From: Streptomyces spinoverrucosus
Lineage (GTDB): Bacteria; Actinomycetota; Actinomycetes; Streptomycetales; Streptomycetaceae
Assembly (NCBI RefSeq): GCF_006539505.1
Contig: NZ_BJND01000040.1
Span: 38,308 to 102,307 of the forward strand
Reading direction: 5' to 3'
DNA: 64,000 nt
In this document: one piece after another, positions 41,964-50,792 of the stretch
Layout: each line of letters starts with the position of its first letter
Position numbering within the stretch: the first letter of the stretch is position 1
Position numbers and translations under genes: made by a program
The notes under the pieces: model-generated
Database searches by the model: none
Told to the model about the DNA's origin: nothing
The model's input: the letters and a program-made list of their open reading frames with translations, nothing else

Positions 41964-42254
41964 TCAGTGGGTCTCGGGGCGGAGGACCTTGGTCCGGAGG
42001 ACCGACTCGTTCAGGTTCATCTGGCGGTCGAGCTCCTTGACGACCGCAGGCTCGGCCTGCAGGTCGATGACCGAGTAGATGCCCTCGGGCTTCTTCTTGA
42101 TCTCGTACGCGAGACGACGACGGCCCCAGGTGTCGACCTTCTCGACCTTTCCGCCACCGTCACGGACGACAGAAAGGAAGTTCTCGATCAGCGGGGAGAC
42201 AGAGCGCTCCTCGAGATCGGGGTCGAGGATGACCATCACCTCGTAGTGACGCAT
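41964..42254 (-). CDS. rpsF: 30S ribosomal protein bS6
   Basis: 96 aa: 'MRHYEVMVILDPDLEERSVS', 'WGRRRLAYEIKKKPEGIYSV' and 'NLNESVLRTKVLRPE'. bS6 pairs with bS18 on the platform of the small subunit. First gene of the operon. ATG 42254 is set by the family start and an upstream AGGAGG. Confidence 0.97.
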   Translation of the reverse strand: MRHYEVMVILDPDLEERSVSPLIENFLSVVRDGGGKVEKVDTWGRRRLAYEIKKKPEGIYSVIDLQAEPAVVKELDRQMNLNESVLRTKVLRPETH

Positions 42255-42517
42255 GTGGAACCCACCTCCTTTGGACTCAGCGGCCACGGTCGTTCCGTGG
42301 CAGGAGGGTTGTGATGCGTACGCAACGGTATCGGCCGCCACTGACAATCGGGACCCCGATCGGGGTATCCCGCTGTGGCCTGGGCAGACACCGGTGCAGA
42401 CGGTACAGAGTACCCGCACACCGGCTTCCGGTTGAAATCCAGCCGCGGTGCCCGTCAATCTGTACACATCGGGTGTGTAAGGCGCTACGATGCGCCGCCT
42501 TCCGCAGGAGGTGCCCC

Positions 42518-42829
42518 ATGGCACAGGCATTGCGACCCAACACCGCCGGATCCCTCTTCGCCACGGACGGCCGACCCCATCCCGTCCAGGACGCACTGCT
42601 CGCGGTGACCCTGGTCCTCGGAGTGGTCGCCTTCGTCACGGCGATGTTCGACGGCCTTCATCTGATCAGCTCCTGGACTGGCCTGGTGGGGATCCTCACC
42701 GGGGCGTACGGCCAGTGGATCTCGGAGACGACCCGCGAACGCTTCGGACTGGTGCTGGGCCTCGGCGCCTCGGCCGTCGGCTTCTTCCTGGGCATGGCCC
42801 ACGGGGGGCTGTTCGGCGGGCTGTTCTGA
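42518..42829 (+). CDS. Small membrane protein near rpsF
   Basis: 103 aa with three hydrophobic segments: 'DALLAVTLVLGVVAFVTAMF', 'LISSWTGLVGILTGAYGQWI' and 'RFGLVLGLGASAVGFFLGMA'. ATG 42518 follows AGGAGG with 6-nt spacing. The family is conserved in this position in Streptomyces as far as I recall; function unknown. Divergent from rpsF. Confidence 0.8.
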   Translation: MAQALRPNTAGSLFATDGRPHPVQDALLAVTLVLGVVAFVTAMFDGLHLISSWTGLVGILTGAYGQWISETTRERFGLVLGLGASAVGFFLGMAHGGLFGGLF

Positions 42830-42856
42830 CCCGCTCGACCACAGTCTCGTAACACC

Positions 42857-42882
42857 GCGCTGAGCCCCTCGGGGCACAGCGC
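42857..42882 (+). terminator. Terminator after the small membrane protein gene
   Basis: GCGCTGAGCCCC and GGGGCACAGCGC form a 12-bp stem with one mismatch and a very short loop, 28 bp after the stop codon. Confidence 0.6.
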
Positions 42883-43019
42883 TCGCCGCCGCGGCCGCGA
42901 CAGGCCGGGGCGAAGGTTGCGTACGCCCAGTCGGGGCGCTCGTGGGGCGCAGTAGGCTTCGGCGCGAGAGCCGGAGCCCCTGACCCCATGGGGACACACC
43001 AGCCCGAGGAGCGCCCCGA

Positions 43020-44141
43020 ATGAGCCTGACCCTGAGGACCATCAGTCGAGAGCAGCATCTGGCCTACATCCAGAGCCTGCCGTCGGCGAGTCACATGCAG
43101 GTTCCGGCCTGGGCGGACGTCAAGGCGGAGTGGCGCTCGGAGAACCTCGGCTGGTTCGACGAGCGGACCGGCGAGCTGGTCGGCGCGGGCCTGGTCCTCT
43201 ACCGCCAGCTGCCCAAGATCAAGCGCTACCTCGCCTACCTCCCCGAGGGCCCGGTCATCAACTGGTTCGCGCCGAATCTCGACGACTGGATCCAGCCGAT
43301 GCTGGCCCACCTCAAGCAGCAGGGCGCGTTCTCCGTGAAGATGGGCCCGCCGGTGATCATCCGGCGCTGGGAGGCCACGTCCATCAAGAAGGGCATCCAG
43401 GACCCGGACGTCAAGCGTCTGCGGGACATCGAGGCCGACTTCATCGAGCCGCGCGCCTTCGAGGTCGCCGACAAGCTCCGTCGTATGGGCTGGCAGCAGG
43501 GCGAGGATGGGGGCGCCGGCTTCGGCGACGTACAGCCCCGCTATGTCTTTCAGGTGCCGTTGGCGAACCGCTCCCTGGAAGAGGTCCACAAGGACTTCAA
43601 CCAGCTGTGGCGCCGCAACATCAAGAAGGCCGAGAAGGCGGGCGTCGAGGTCGTCCAGGGCGGTTACCACGACCTCGAGGAGTGGCAGCGGCTGTACGAG
43701 ATCACGGCCGTGCGCGACCACTTCCGGCCCCGCCCGCTGGCGTACTTCCAGCGCATGTGGACGGCCCTCAACACCGAGGACCCCAACCGGATGCGGCTGT
43801 ACTTCGCCCGTCACAACGGCGTGAACCTGTCCGCGGCGACGATGCTGATCGTCGGCGGGCACGTCTGGTACTCCTACGGCGCCTCGGACAACATCGGCCG
43901 CGAGGTCCGGCCCTCGAACGCGATGCAGTGGCGGATGCTGCGCGACGCCTACGCGCTCGGCGCCACCGTCTACGACCTGCGCGGCATCTCCGACTCGCTG
44001 GACGAGTCGGACCACCTCTTCGGACTGATCCAGTTCAAGGTCGGCACGGGCGGGCAGGCCGCCGAGTACCTCGGCGAGTGGGACTTCCCGCTGAACAAGC
44101 TGCTCCACAAGGCGCTCGACATCTACATGTCGCGCCGCTGA
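43020..44141 (+). CDS. femX: Fem-family peptidoglycan-branch aminoacyltransferase
   Basis: 373 aa FemABX protein with two GNAT-like lobes: 'ASHMQVPAWADVKAEWRSEN' and 'QLPKIKRYLAYLPEGPVINW' in the first, 'WRRNIKKAEKAGVEVVQGGY' (start of the helical arm) and 'VYDLRGISDSLDESDHLFGL' in the second. FemX attaches the first branch amino acid (Gly in Streptomyces) from aminoacyl-tRNA to the lipid-linked stem peptide. It is the housekeeping enzyme; VanK replaces it under vancomycin. ATG 43020 follows GAGGAG. The racemase-like gene follows after 74 bp. Confidence 0.92.
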   Translation: MSLTLRTISREQHLAYIQSLPSASHMQVPAWADVKAEWRSENLGWFDERTGELVGAGLVLYRQLPKIKRYLAYLPEGPVINWFAPNLDDWIQPMLAHLKQQGAFSVKMGPPVIIRRWEATSIKKGIQDPDVKRLRDIEADFIEPRAFEVADKLRRMGWQQGEDGGAGFGDVQPRYVFQVPLANRSLEEVHKDFNQLWRRNIKKAEKAGVEVVQGGYHDLEEWQRLYEITAVRDHFRPRPLAYFQRMWTALNTEDPNRMRLYFARHNGVNLSAATMLIVGGHVWYSYGASDNIGREVRPSNAMQWRMLRDAYALGATVYDLRGISDSLDESDHLFGLIQFKVGTGGQAAEYLGEWDFPLNKLLHKALDIYMSRR

Positions 44142-44215
44142 GCCCCGGACGTTTGGTTCGATAGCTTCCACACCTCTGATACACCGCAGCCACGAGAAAG
44201 GTTCCAGGTCCGGCC

Positions 44216-45247
44216 ATGGCGCTCACGCTCTACGTCGACACCGCGCGCTGGCGGGCGCACCACAAGCACGTGCAGGAGCAGTTCCCGGGGCTCGTCCCGG
44301 TCTGCAAGGGCAACGGCTACGGCTTCGGACACGAGCGCCTCGCGGAGGAGGCCACACGGCTGGGCTCGGACATCCTCGCCGTGGGCACGACGTACGAGGC
44401 GGCGCGCATCAAGGACTGGTTCGGCGGTGACCTGCTGGTGCTGACGCCGTACCGGCGCGGCGAGGAGCCCGTACCACTGCCCGACCGTGTCATCCGCTCG
44501 GTGTCGTCGGTCGACGGCGTGTACGGCCTCGTGGGTGCCCGCGTGGTCATCGAGGTGATGTCCTCGATGAAGCGGCACGGCATCAGCGAGCAGGACCTGC
44601 CGCAGCTGCACGCCGCCATCGAGAACGTCCGGCTGGAGGGCTTCGCCATCCATCTGCCGCTGGACCGCACCGACGGCTCGGACGCCGTCGAGGAGGTCAT
44701 CGGCTGGATGGACCGCCTGCGTGCGGCCCGGCTGCCGCTGCACACGATGTTCGTCAGCCACCTCAAGGCCGAGGAACTCGCCCGGCTCCAGCAGCAGTTC
44801 CCGCAGACCCGCTTCCGCGCCCGTATCGGCACGCGGCTGTGGCTGGGGGACCACGACGCCACCGAGTACCGCGGCGCCGTCCTGGACGTCACGCGCGTCG
44901 CCAAGGGCGACCGCTTCGGCTACCGGCAGCAGAAGGCGGCCTCGGACGGCTTCCTGGTCGTCGTGGCGGGCGGTACGTCGCACGGAGTGGGCCTGGAGGC
45001 CCCCAAGGCGCTGCACGGCGTCATGCCGCGCGCCAAGGGCGTCGCCCGCGCCGGCCTCGCCACGGTCAACCGGAACCTCTCGCCGTTCGTGTGGGGCGGC
45101 AAGCAGCGCTGGTTCGCCGAGCCGCCGCACATGCAGGTGTGCATCCTGTTCGTGCCGGCGGACGCCCCGGAGCCGAAGGTCGGTGACGAGCTGGTGGCCC
45201 ATCTGCGGCACACCACCACGCAGTTCGACCGCCTCGTCGACCGCTGA
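44216..45247 (+). CDS. Alanine-racemase-fold (type III PLP) protein
   Basis: 343 aa. The N-terminal barrel has the PLP lysine motif as 'LVPVCKGNGYGFGHERLAEE' (canonical alanine racemase: VVKADAYGHG). The C-terminal beta domain is unusual: 'GDRFGYRQQKAASDGFLVVV', 'FVWGGKQRWFAEPPHMQVCI'. It is clearly diverged from the housekeeping Alr. It follows femX in the same direction, so an amino-acid racemase or decarboxylase-like role in wall metabolism is plausible but unproven. A terminator follows. Confidence 0.8.
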   Translation: MALTLYVDTARWRAHHKHVQEQFPGLVPVCKGNGYGFGHERLAEEATRLGSDILAVGTTYEAARIKDWFGGDLLVLTPYRRGEEPVPLPDRVIRSVSSVDGVYGLVGARVVIEVMSSMKRHGISEQDLPQLHAAIENVRLEGFAIHLPLDRTDGSDAVEEVIGWMDRLRAARLPLHTMFVSHLKAEELARLQQQFPQTRFRARIGTRLWLGDHDATEYRGAVLDVTRVAKGDRFGYRQQKAASDGFLVVVAGGTSHGVGLEAPKALHGVMPRAKGVARAGLATVNRNLSPFVWGGKQRWFAEPPHMQVCILFVPADAPEPKVGDELVAHLRHTTTQFDRLVDR

Positions 45248-45272
45248 CGGCGGCGACGTCCACAACAGCCGG

Positions 45273-45305
45273 AAGGCCGTACACGGAATCGCCGTGTACG
45301 GCCTT
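45273..45305 (+). terminator. Strong terminator after the racemase-like gene
   Basis: AAGGCCGTACACGG and CCGTGTACGGCCTT pair perfectly (14 bp) around a 5-nt loop, followed by TCTC. It also faces the convergent glycosyltransferase gene. Confidence 0.85.
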
Positions 45306-45353
45306 TCTCATGGCCCGGCTCCGGGCGTACGACGTCCGTGAAGGGCTGTTCGC

Positions 45354-46853
45354 TCAAAGCGAACTGTCGGTCGCCTTCCCGCTGCCCCACTCCACCTGAG
45401 GCCCTTCGAACTGGGCCGCGTGCCGCGGCGGATGGGCCGCAGGCCCGAGGACGAACACGTCCTCCGCCCGGTCGAGCACACCCCCCGAGGGATCGTCCTC
45501 GCCGCCCTGGCGCACCACGTCCCGGTCCGGCATGAGGATGTCGCGCACGACGACGACGCACAGGTACAGGGTCCCCAGCAGGTGCACGCCGATCGCCCAG
45601 TGGTAGCCGTCGGTCGGCAGCCCCTTGTGGGCGTCACCGCTGGTCGTGTACGCGAGGTACATCCAGATGCCCAGGAAGTACGCGACCTCGCACGCCTGCC
45701 AGATCAGGAAGTCCCGCCACTTCGGCCGGGCCAGCGCGGCCAGTGGGACCAGCCACAGGACGTACTGGGGCGAGTAGACCTTGTTGGTGAGGATGAACGC
45801 CGCGACGACCAGGAAGGCCAGTTGGGCGAAGCGCGGACGGCGCGGCGCGGTGAAGGTGAGTGCCGCGATGCCGACGCAGCACAGCAGCATCAGAAGCGTG
45901 GCGAGGGTGTTGACCGTCTCGGTGCTGAGCGGGTCACTGGAGTTCTGGACCAGGATCAGCCAGAAGGACCCGAAGTCGACGCCCCGATCCTGGCTGAACG
46001 TGTAGAACTTCGACCAGCCGTCGAAGGCAAAGAGCATCACCGGCAGGTTCACGACCAGCCAGGCGACGACCGCACCCGCCAGCGCCTTGCCGAAGTCCCG
46101 CCACTTGCCCGCACGCCAGCACAGCAAGAACAGCGGCCCCAGCAAGAAGAGGGGATAGAGCTTTGCGGCCGTGGCGAGCCCCAGCAGCACGCCGAAGGCC
46201 ACGGAACGGCCCCGCGACCACATCAGCATCGCCGCGGCCGTCAGAGCGACCGCCAGCAGGTCCCAGTTGATGGTGGCGGTCAGCGCGAAGGCGGGCGCCA
46301 GGGCGACCAGCAGACCGTCCCAGGGGCGCCGGGCGTGCGTCCGGGTCACGCAGACGGCGATGACGGCCGCGCAGACCATCAGCATGCCGGTGTTGACCAT
46401 CCAGTACCACTGCTGCTGGTCCTGCATGCTGCCGGTGCCGGGCGTGAGCCAGGCGGCGACCTCCATGAACACACCGGTCAGCACCGGGTACTCGAGGTAC
46501 TCCATGTCGCCGGGGATCCGGTCGAAGTACGGCACGAGCCCGTCAGCGAAGCCACGCCCGTTGTAGAGGTGCGGGATGTCCGAGTAGCACGCGTGCGTGT
46601 ACTGCGAACTGGCACCGAAGAACCAGGCGCCGTTGTAGCAGGGCGCCTTCTGGACCAGTCCGAGGGCGAACACCCCGATCGCCACGAGCGCGATCACCCG
46701 CACGGGAGTCCACCAGGACGTCCCCAGTAGGGCGCGCCGTCCGAGGGGACCGCCGATCAGCTCACTGCCGCTCGCGGCGACCTCGTCGGCCGTGGTGGGC
46801 CGCACCGGGTCCGGCTCGTGTGCGCTCACTCGCGTCGTTTCTGCACTGGGCAT
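45354..46853 (-). CDS. GT87-like membrane glycosyltransferase (DUF2029)
   Basis: 499 aa with about ten to twelve membrane segments. An extracytoplasmic loop near 'DRIPGDMEYLEYPVLTGVFM' contains acidic residues typical of polyprenyl-phosphate-sugar-dependent GT-C enzymes, and 'TAAKLYPLFLLGPLFLLCW' is typical of GT87. Mycobacterial relatives are polyprenol-phosphate-mannose-dependent mannosyltransferases. ATG 46853 (MPSAETT) has AGGA upstream; ATG 46862 is possible. Starts ~130 bp downstream of the PBP gene, separated by two parS. Confidence 0.82.
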   Translation of the reverse strand: MPSAETTRVSAHEPDPVRPTTADEVAASGSELIGGPLGRRALLGTSWWTPVRVIALVAIGVFALGLVQKAPCYNGAWFFGASSQYTHACYSDIPHLYNGRGFADGLVPYFDRIPGDMEYLEYPVLTGVFMEVAAWLTPGTGSMQDQQQWYWMVNTGMLMVCAAVIAVCVTRTHARRPWDGLLVALAPAFALTATINWDLLAVALTAAAMLMWSRGRSVAFGVLLGLATAAKLYPLFLLGPLFLLCWRAGKWRDFGKALAGAVVAWLVVNLPVMLFAFDGWSKFYTFSQDRGVDFGSFWLILVQNSSDPLSTETVNTLATLLMLLCCVGIAALTFTAPRRPRFAQLAFLVVAAFILTNKVYSPQYVLWLVPLAALARPKWRDFLIWQACEVAYFLGIWMYLAYTTSGDAHKGLPTDGYHWAIGVHLLGTLYLCVVVVRDILMPDRDVVRQGGEDDPSGGVLDRAEDVFVLGPAAHPPRHAAQFEGPQVEWGSGKATDSSL

Positions 46854-46924
46854 GGCCCACATCCTGCCGTACGTGTCTAGGAGTACGCCGAGGGCCGCCG
46901 CACCTCAGCGGTGCGGCGGCCCAT

Positions 46925-46938
46925 GTTTCACGTGAAAC
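46925..46938. other. parS: parS
   Basis: Perfect GTTTCACGTGAAAC, between the PBP and GT87-like genes. Confidence 0.9.
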
Positions 46939-46949
46939 ACCCCATCTCG

Positions 46950-46963
46950 GTTTCACGTGAAAC
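46950..46963. other. parS: parS
   Basis: Perfect GTTTCACGTGAAAC, 25 bp centre to centre from the preceding site and 24 bp beyond the PBP stop codon. Confidence 0.9.
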
Positions 46964-46986
46964 ACCGTCGATGGGAAATTCGGCGG

Positions 46987-49689
46987 CTAACCGGTCGTGC
47001 CTTGGAAGAGGCCGCCTCCGTTGCCGTTGCCATTGTTGCCGTTCTCCCCACCCGACTCCGTGGGATCGGGCGATGTGGTCACACCACCGTCGGTGCCGCC
47101 GGTGTCCGTACCGCCGGTCCCCGTGCCACCGGTGTCCTGACAGTTCCAGTCGAAGGGCTCACAGGTGTCGCTCGCCGAGGGCGAGGGAGTGACTTCGGAC
47201 TCGGTGGGCGTCGGCGTCGGCGAAGGGCTCTCCTCCACCTCCTCGGTCTCGGTGACCGTGGGAGTCGGCGTCGGCGTCGGCAGCTCGTTGACCACCTCGC
47301 CGATGGGCTCGGGCTCCGGGAACGCCTTTGGCTCCTCGCCCTTCAGGGCCTGCTCCATGTAGTCGTGCCAGATCTCCGACGGGAACGAGGCACCGTGAAT
47401 CGACTTCTGATCGCCCGTTCCGTACATCTCCAGGAACGTGCGGTTCTTGATGTTCTCGTCGTCGGGGTACCGGAACATGCTGATCGCGGTCGACAGCTGC
47501 GGGGTGTAGCCGACGAACCAGGCCGACTTGTTGCCGTCGGTGGTACCGGTCTTGCCGGCCACCTCCCGACCCGTCAGCTGGGCGTTGGAACCCGTACCGT
47601 CATCGACCACGGTCTTCAGAACGTCGGTGACGTTGTCGGCGACCTTCGCCGTGAAGGCCTGCTCGGCCGTGACCTCGTGCTCGTAGAGCGTGCCGTCCTT
47701 GTCCGTGACCTTCTGCACGGAGTACGGGTCGCGCTGCTTCCCGCTGGCCGCGAAGGTGGCGTACGAGCCCGCCATGCGGATGGCGCTGGGGTCGGAGATA
47801 CCGAGGGAGAACGACGGGTAGTCGATGCCGGCCAGGCTGGTCTCCAGCACACCCGCGCGGACGGCCGCCTCCTTGACCTTGTCCAGGCCGACATCCATGC
47901 CGAGCTGCACGTAGGCCGAGTTCACCGAGAACTGCATCGCCTCTCGGAGGTCGATCTGGTGGTTCGGTGGGTCGCCGTACGTCTCGTCACCGTCGTTGAC
48001 CTGCAGCCACTCCTCGCCCTTGTCGTTGTGCCAGATCGAACCGTCATAGTTCTTGATCTTGAGCTTGTTCTTGCCGCTGTACAGGCTCTTCGGGGAGACG
48101 AGGGTGCGCTCGTCCTGGGCCTGGGTGGGGCCGAGGTCGGGATCGCGGACCCCCCACGTCATGGCGGCCGCGAGCACGAACGGCTTGAACGTCGATCCGA
48201 CCTGGGCGCCGGTTTCGTTGGCGTTGTTGGTGAAGTGCTTGGTCGCGTCCTCACCGCCGTAGATGGCCACGATGGCACCGGTCGCCGGATCCACGGAAGC
48301 GCCGCCGAACTGGACGTGCGTGTCCGTCTTGGGTCGCTTCTTGGGGTCGATGTTGGCCTTCTGGACCTTCTTGACCGCCTTCTCGAGCTCGTCGACCTTT
48401 TTCTTGTCGAAGGTCGTGTAGATCGAGAGGCCGCCTTCCCGGAGCTTGCGCTCGGTGACGCCGGTCTTTTCGCTGTTGTTGAGCAGGTAGCCGTTGGCGA
48501 GGTCCACGAGGTAACCGATCTGGCCGCTCAGCGCCCTGTTCGCCCGGGGGTTCTCGACCTTCGGCAGTCCGGTGTGCTTGGCTCGCTCCGCGGCGTCCAG
48601 ATGACCGTACTCGACCATCTTGTCCAGCGTGTCCTGCATCTGCCTCAGGGCCCGCTTCGTGTTGGCTTCCGGCGTGGCGGCGGGGTCGATGGACGTCGCG
48701 CCGGCCGGGTCGTAGTACGTGGCGCCCTTGAGCATGGCCGCCAGGAAGGCGCACTCGCCCGCGTCCAGGTCGATGGCGTCCTTGTTGAAGTACGCACGTG
48801 CGGCCGCCTGGATACCGAAGGCACTCCGGCCGTAGTACGCGGTGTTGAGGTAGCCCTCCATGATCTTGTCCTTGGGGACGGAGGTGCCCACCTTGATGGA
48901 GACGAAGAGCTCCTTGAACTTACGGGTGAGGGTCTGCGACTGGTCGTCCAGCATGGCGTTCTTGACGTACTGCTGAGTGATGGTGGAACCACCCTGCGTC
49001 TCGCCGCCCCGGGCCATGTTGAACACCGCGCGGGCGATGCCCTTCGGGTCGATGCCGCTGTCCGTCTCGAAGGTCTTGTTCTCCTGGGAGATGACCGCGT
49101 ACTGCATGTTCTTCGGGATCTGCGACAGATTGATGATCTGCCGGTTCGTCTCCCCGCCCGTGGACACCATCTCGGTGCGGTCGGACCAGTAGTAGACGTT
49201 GTTCTGCGCCTTGGCCGTCTTCGCCACGTCCGGGACGCCCACCATCGCGTATCCGATGCCCGCGACGGCCACCAGACTGCCGAAGAAGCCCAGGCACAGG
49301 CCGGAGACGAGCTTCCAGGACGGCACCCAGCGGCGCCAGCCGTACTTGCCCGCGCGCGGATAGTCGATGATCCGCTTCCTGTCGGAGGCCGCCGCGCGCC
49401 CCCGACCCGGTCCGGCCGCGCCGGCCCGCCGGCTGCCCCGGCCGGGGTCGGCCGCTCTGCGACGACCGCCCCCACCTCTTTGTGCCGCGCGCCGGGCCTC
49501 GGCGCGGCCGCCGTGCGGGCGCTCCTCTCCTCCCGACCCATAGGAACCCGACCCGTACGCGTCGGAAGGAGACCCGGTGGCGCCTCGCGGTGCCGCACGG
49601 CGGCCGGAGGACGAACCGGACTGGCCGCGTCGGGCCGCGGCACGTCCGCCTCCCTGCGGCTGCGGCGGTTTGCGACGGTGCTCGCTCAT
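46987..49689 (-). CDS. Class A penicillin-binding protein (transglycosylase/transpeptidase)
   Basis: 900 aa. Basic Gly/Arg-rich cytoplasmic head (~110 aa), one membrane helix ('LCLGFFGSLVAVAGIGYAMV'), GT51 domain ('VISQENKTFETDSGIDPKGI', 'GGSTITQQYVKNAM'), transpeptidase domain with SxxK 'GSTFKPFVLAAAM', SxN 'SVNSAYVQLG' and KTG 'AGKTGTTDGNKSAWFVGY'. The tail is Thr/Pro/Ser-rich, then Gly/Thr-rich with two Cys. It polymerises and cross-links peptidoglycan outside the membrane. ATG 49689 (MSEHRRKPP) has AGGAG upstream. Confidence 0.95.
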   Translation of the reverse strand: MSEHRRKPPQPQGGGRAAARRGQSGSSSGRRAAPRGATGSPSDAYGSGSYGSGGEERPHGGRAEARRAAQRGGGGRRRAADPGRGSRRAGAAGPGRGRAAASDRKRIIDYPRAGKYGWRRWVPSWKLVSGLCLGFFGSLVAVAGIGYAMVGVPDVAKTAKAQNNVYYWSDRTEMVSTGGETNRQIINLSQIPKNMQYAVISQENKTFETDSGIDPKGIARAVFNMARGGETQGGSTITQQYVKNAMLDDQSQTLTRKFKELFVSIKVGTSVPKDKIMEGYLNTAYYGRSAFGIQAAARAYFNKDAIDLDAGECAFLAAMLKGATYYDPAGATSIDPAATPEANTKRALRQMQDTLDKMVEYGHLDAAERAKHTGLPKVENPRANRALSGQIGYLVDLANGYLLNNSEKTGVTERKLREGGLSIYTTFDKKKVDELEKAVKKVQKANIDPKKRPKTDTHVQFGGASVDPATGAIVAIYGGEDATKHFTNNANETGAQVGSTFKPFVLAAAMTWGVRDPDLGPTQAQDERTLVSPKSLYSGKNKLKIKNYDGSIWHNDKGEEWLQVNDGDETYGDPPNHQIDLREAMQFSVNSAYVQLGMDVGLDKVKEAAVRAGVLETSLAGIDYPSFSLGISDPSAIRMAGSYATFAASGKQRDPYSVQKVTDKDGTLYEHEVTAEQAFTAKVADNVTDVLKTVVDDGTGSNAQLTGREVAGKTGTTDGNKSAWFVGYTPQLSTAISMFRYPDDENIKNRTFLEMYGTGDQKSIHGASFPSEIWHDYMEQALKGEEPKAFPEPEPIGEVVNELPTPTPTPTVTETEEVEESPSPTPTPTESEVTPSPSASDTCEPFDWNCQDTGGTGTGGTDTGGTDGGVTTSPDPTESGGENGNNGNGNGGGLFQGTTG

Positions 49690-49990
49690 CGAACGACTAC
49701 TCCTAGGGCAGGCGCACCCTGGCGCGCCTGGAAACGGCGGCTGGTTTCCGGTCCCCCCGAAGTACGGATGTGGTCCGTTCCGCATTCATCCGTACTGCAC
49801 CGAGGACGAGGACGCCCCCAGAGGCAACTCGGTTCCCGGTGGTGTGCATGCCGCACAGACTACGCAGCACCAAAACCCACCGAGTCCTGAAGTTCACCCC
49901 AAAACAGGCAACTTGCTTCCTACGAATCAGTGATGTGACGCCGTTCACGATTCCCCCTCTTGTCGCATTCCAGGGGTCGTTCTATCGTCG

Positions 49991-50013
49991 TGATGTATCG
50001 AGTCGATACATCA
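49991..50013. promoter_or_regulatory. PadR-type operator
   Basis: A 23-bp perfect palindrome with 11-bp arms (TGATGTATCGA and its complement around G50002) lies 51 bp upstream of the PadR start. The ATGTATCGA...TCGATACAT form matches known PadR boxes (ATGT-N-ACAT), so autoregulation is likely, with ino1 downstream included. The rest of the 49690-50063 gap shows nothing further. Confidence 0.8.
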
Positions 50014-50063
50014 GCGCGACATAAAGACCGTGACGGCCCGACCGCAGCAGAGAGGAGGCGACA

Positions 50064-50747
50064 ATGAGCCGGCGTTCCGGGATCCTCGAGTTCGCCGTAC
50101 TCGGCCTGCTCCGCGAATCTCCGATGCACGGCTACGAGCTGCGCAAACGACTCAATACGTCACTGGGCGTGTTCCGTGCGTTCAGCTACGGGACGCTTTA
50201 CCCCTGCCTCAAGACGCTGGTCGCCAACGGCTGGTTGATCGAGGAGCCGGGGAACACCTCCGAGGACGCCCTCGCCGCTCCGCTCACCGGCCGTCGCGCC
50301 AAGATCGTCTATCGGTTGACGGCGGAGGGTAAGGAACACTTCGAACAGCTGCTCTCGCAGACCGGGCCGGACGCGTACGAGGACGAGACCTTCGCCGCCC
50401 GGTTCGCCTTCTTCGGCCAGACCTCCCGTGACGTACGCATGCGCGTGCTGGAGGGCCGCCGCAGCCGGCTGGAGGAGCGCCTGGAGAAGATGCGCGCCTC
50501 CCTGGCCCGCACCCGGGAGCGCCTCGACGACTACACCCTCGAGCTCCAGCGCCACGGAATGGAGTCCGTGGAGCGCGAAGTGCGCTGGCTGAACGAGCTC
50601 ATCGAGAGCGAGCGGGCCGGGCGGGACCTTCGCGGTTCCGCCACCGGGGGGCCCGCTCAGCAGGACACCACATCTGGAGCGTCTGGCGACCTGCCCCGGC
50701 CCGGGGACACCTCTCGGCCGGATTCGTCCGACGACACCGCCACGTGA
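50064..50747 (+). CDS. PadR-family transcriptional regulator
   Basis: 227 aa. Winged helix 'ILEFAVLGLLRESPMHGYEL', 'RKRLNTSLGVFRAFSYGTLY', 'IVYRLTAEGKEHFEQLL', then a C-terminal helical dimer domain and a disordered tail of ~45 aa. ATG 50064 has AGAGAGGAGG upstream. It precedes ino1 by 45 bp, so the two are probably co-transcribed and controlled by the palindrome at 49991-50013. Confidence 0.92.
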   Translation: MSRRSGILEFAVLGLLRESPMHGYELRKRLNTSLGVFRAFSYGTLYPCLKTLVANGWLIEEPGNTSEDALAAPLTGRRAKIVYRLTAEGKEHFEQLLSQTGPDAYEDETFAARFAFFGQTSRDVRMRVLEGRRSRLEERLEKMRASLARTRERLDDYTLELQRHGMESVEREVRWLNELIESERAGRDLRGSATGGPAQQDTTSGASGDLPRPGDTSRPDSSDDTAT

Positions 50748-50792
50748 GGTCCCCGTCAGGGCCTCACCGAGTACACACAGGGAGCAACCGGA

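Noticed and set aside
46957..49890. Long plus-strand open frame antisense to the PBP gene
   Set aside because: No recognisable domain; the opposite strand encodes a complete class A PBP with all catalytic motifs.
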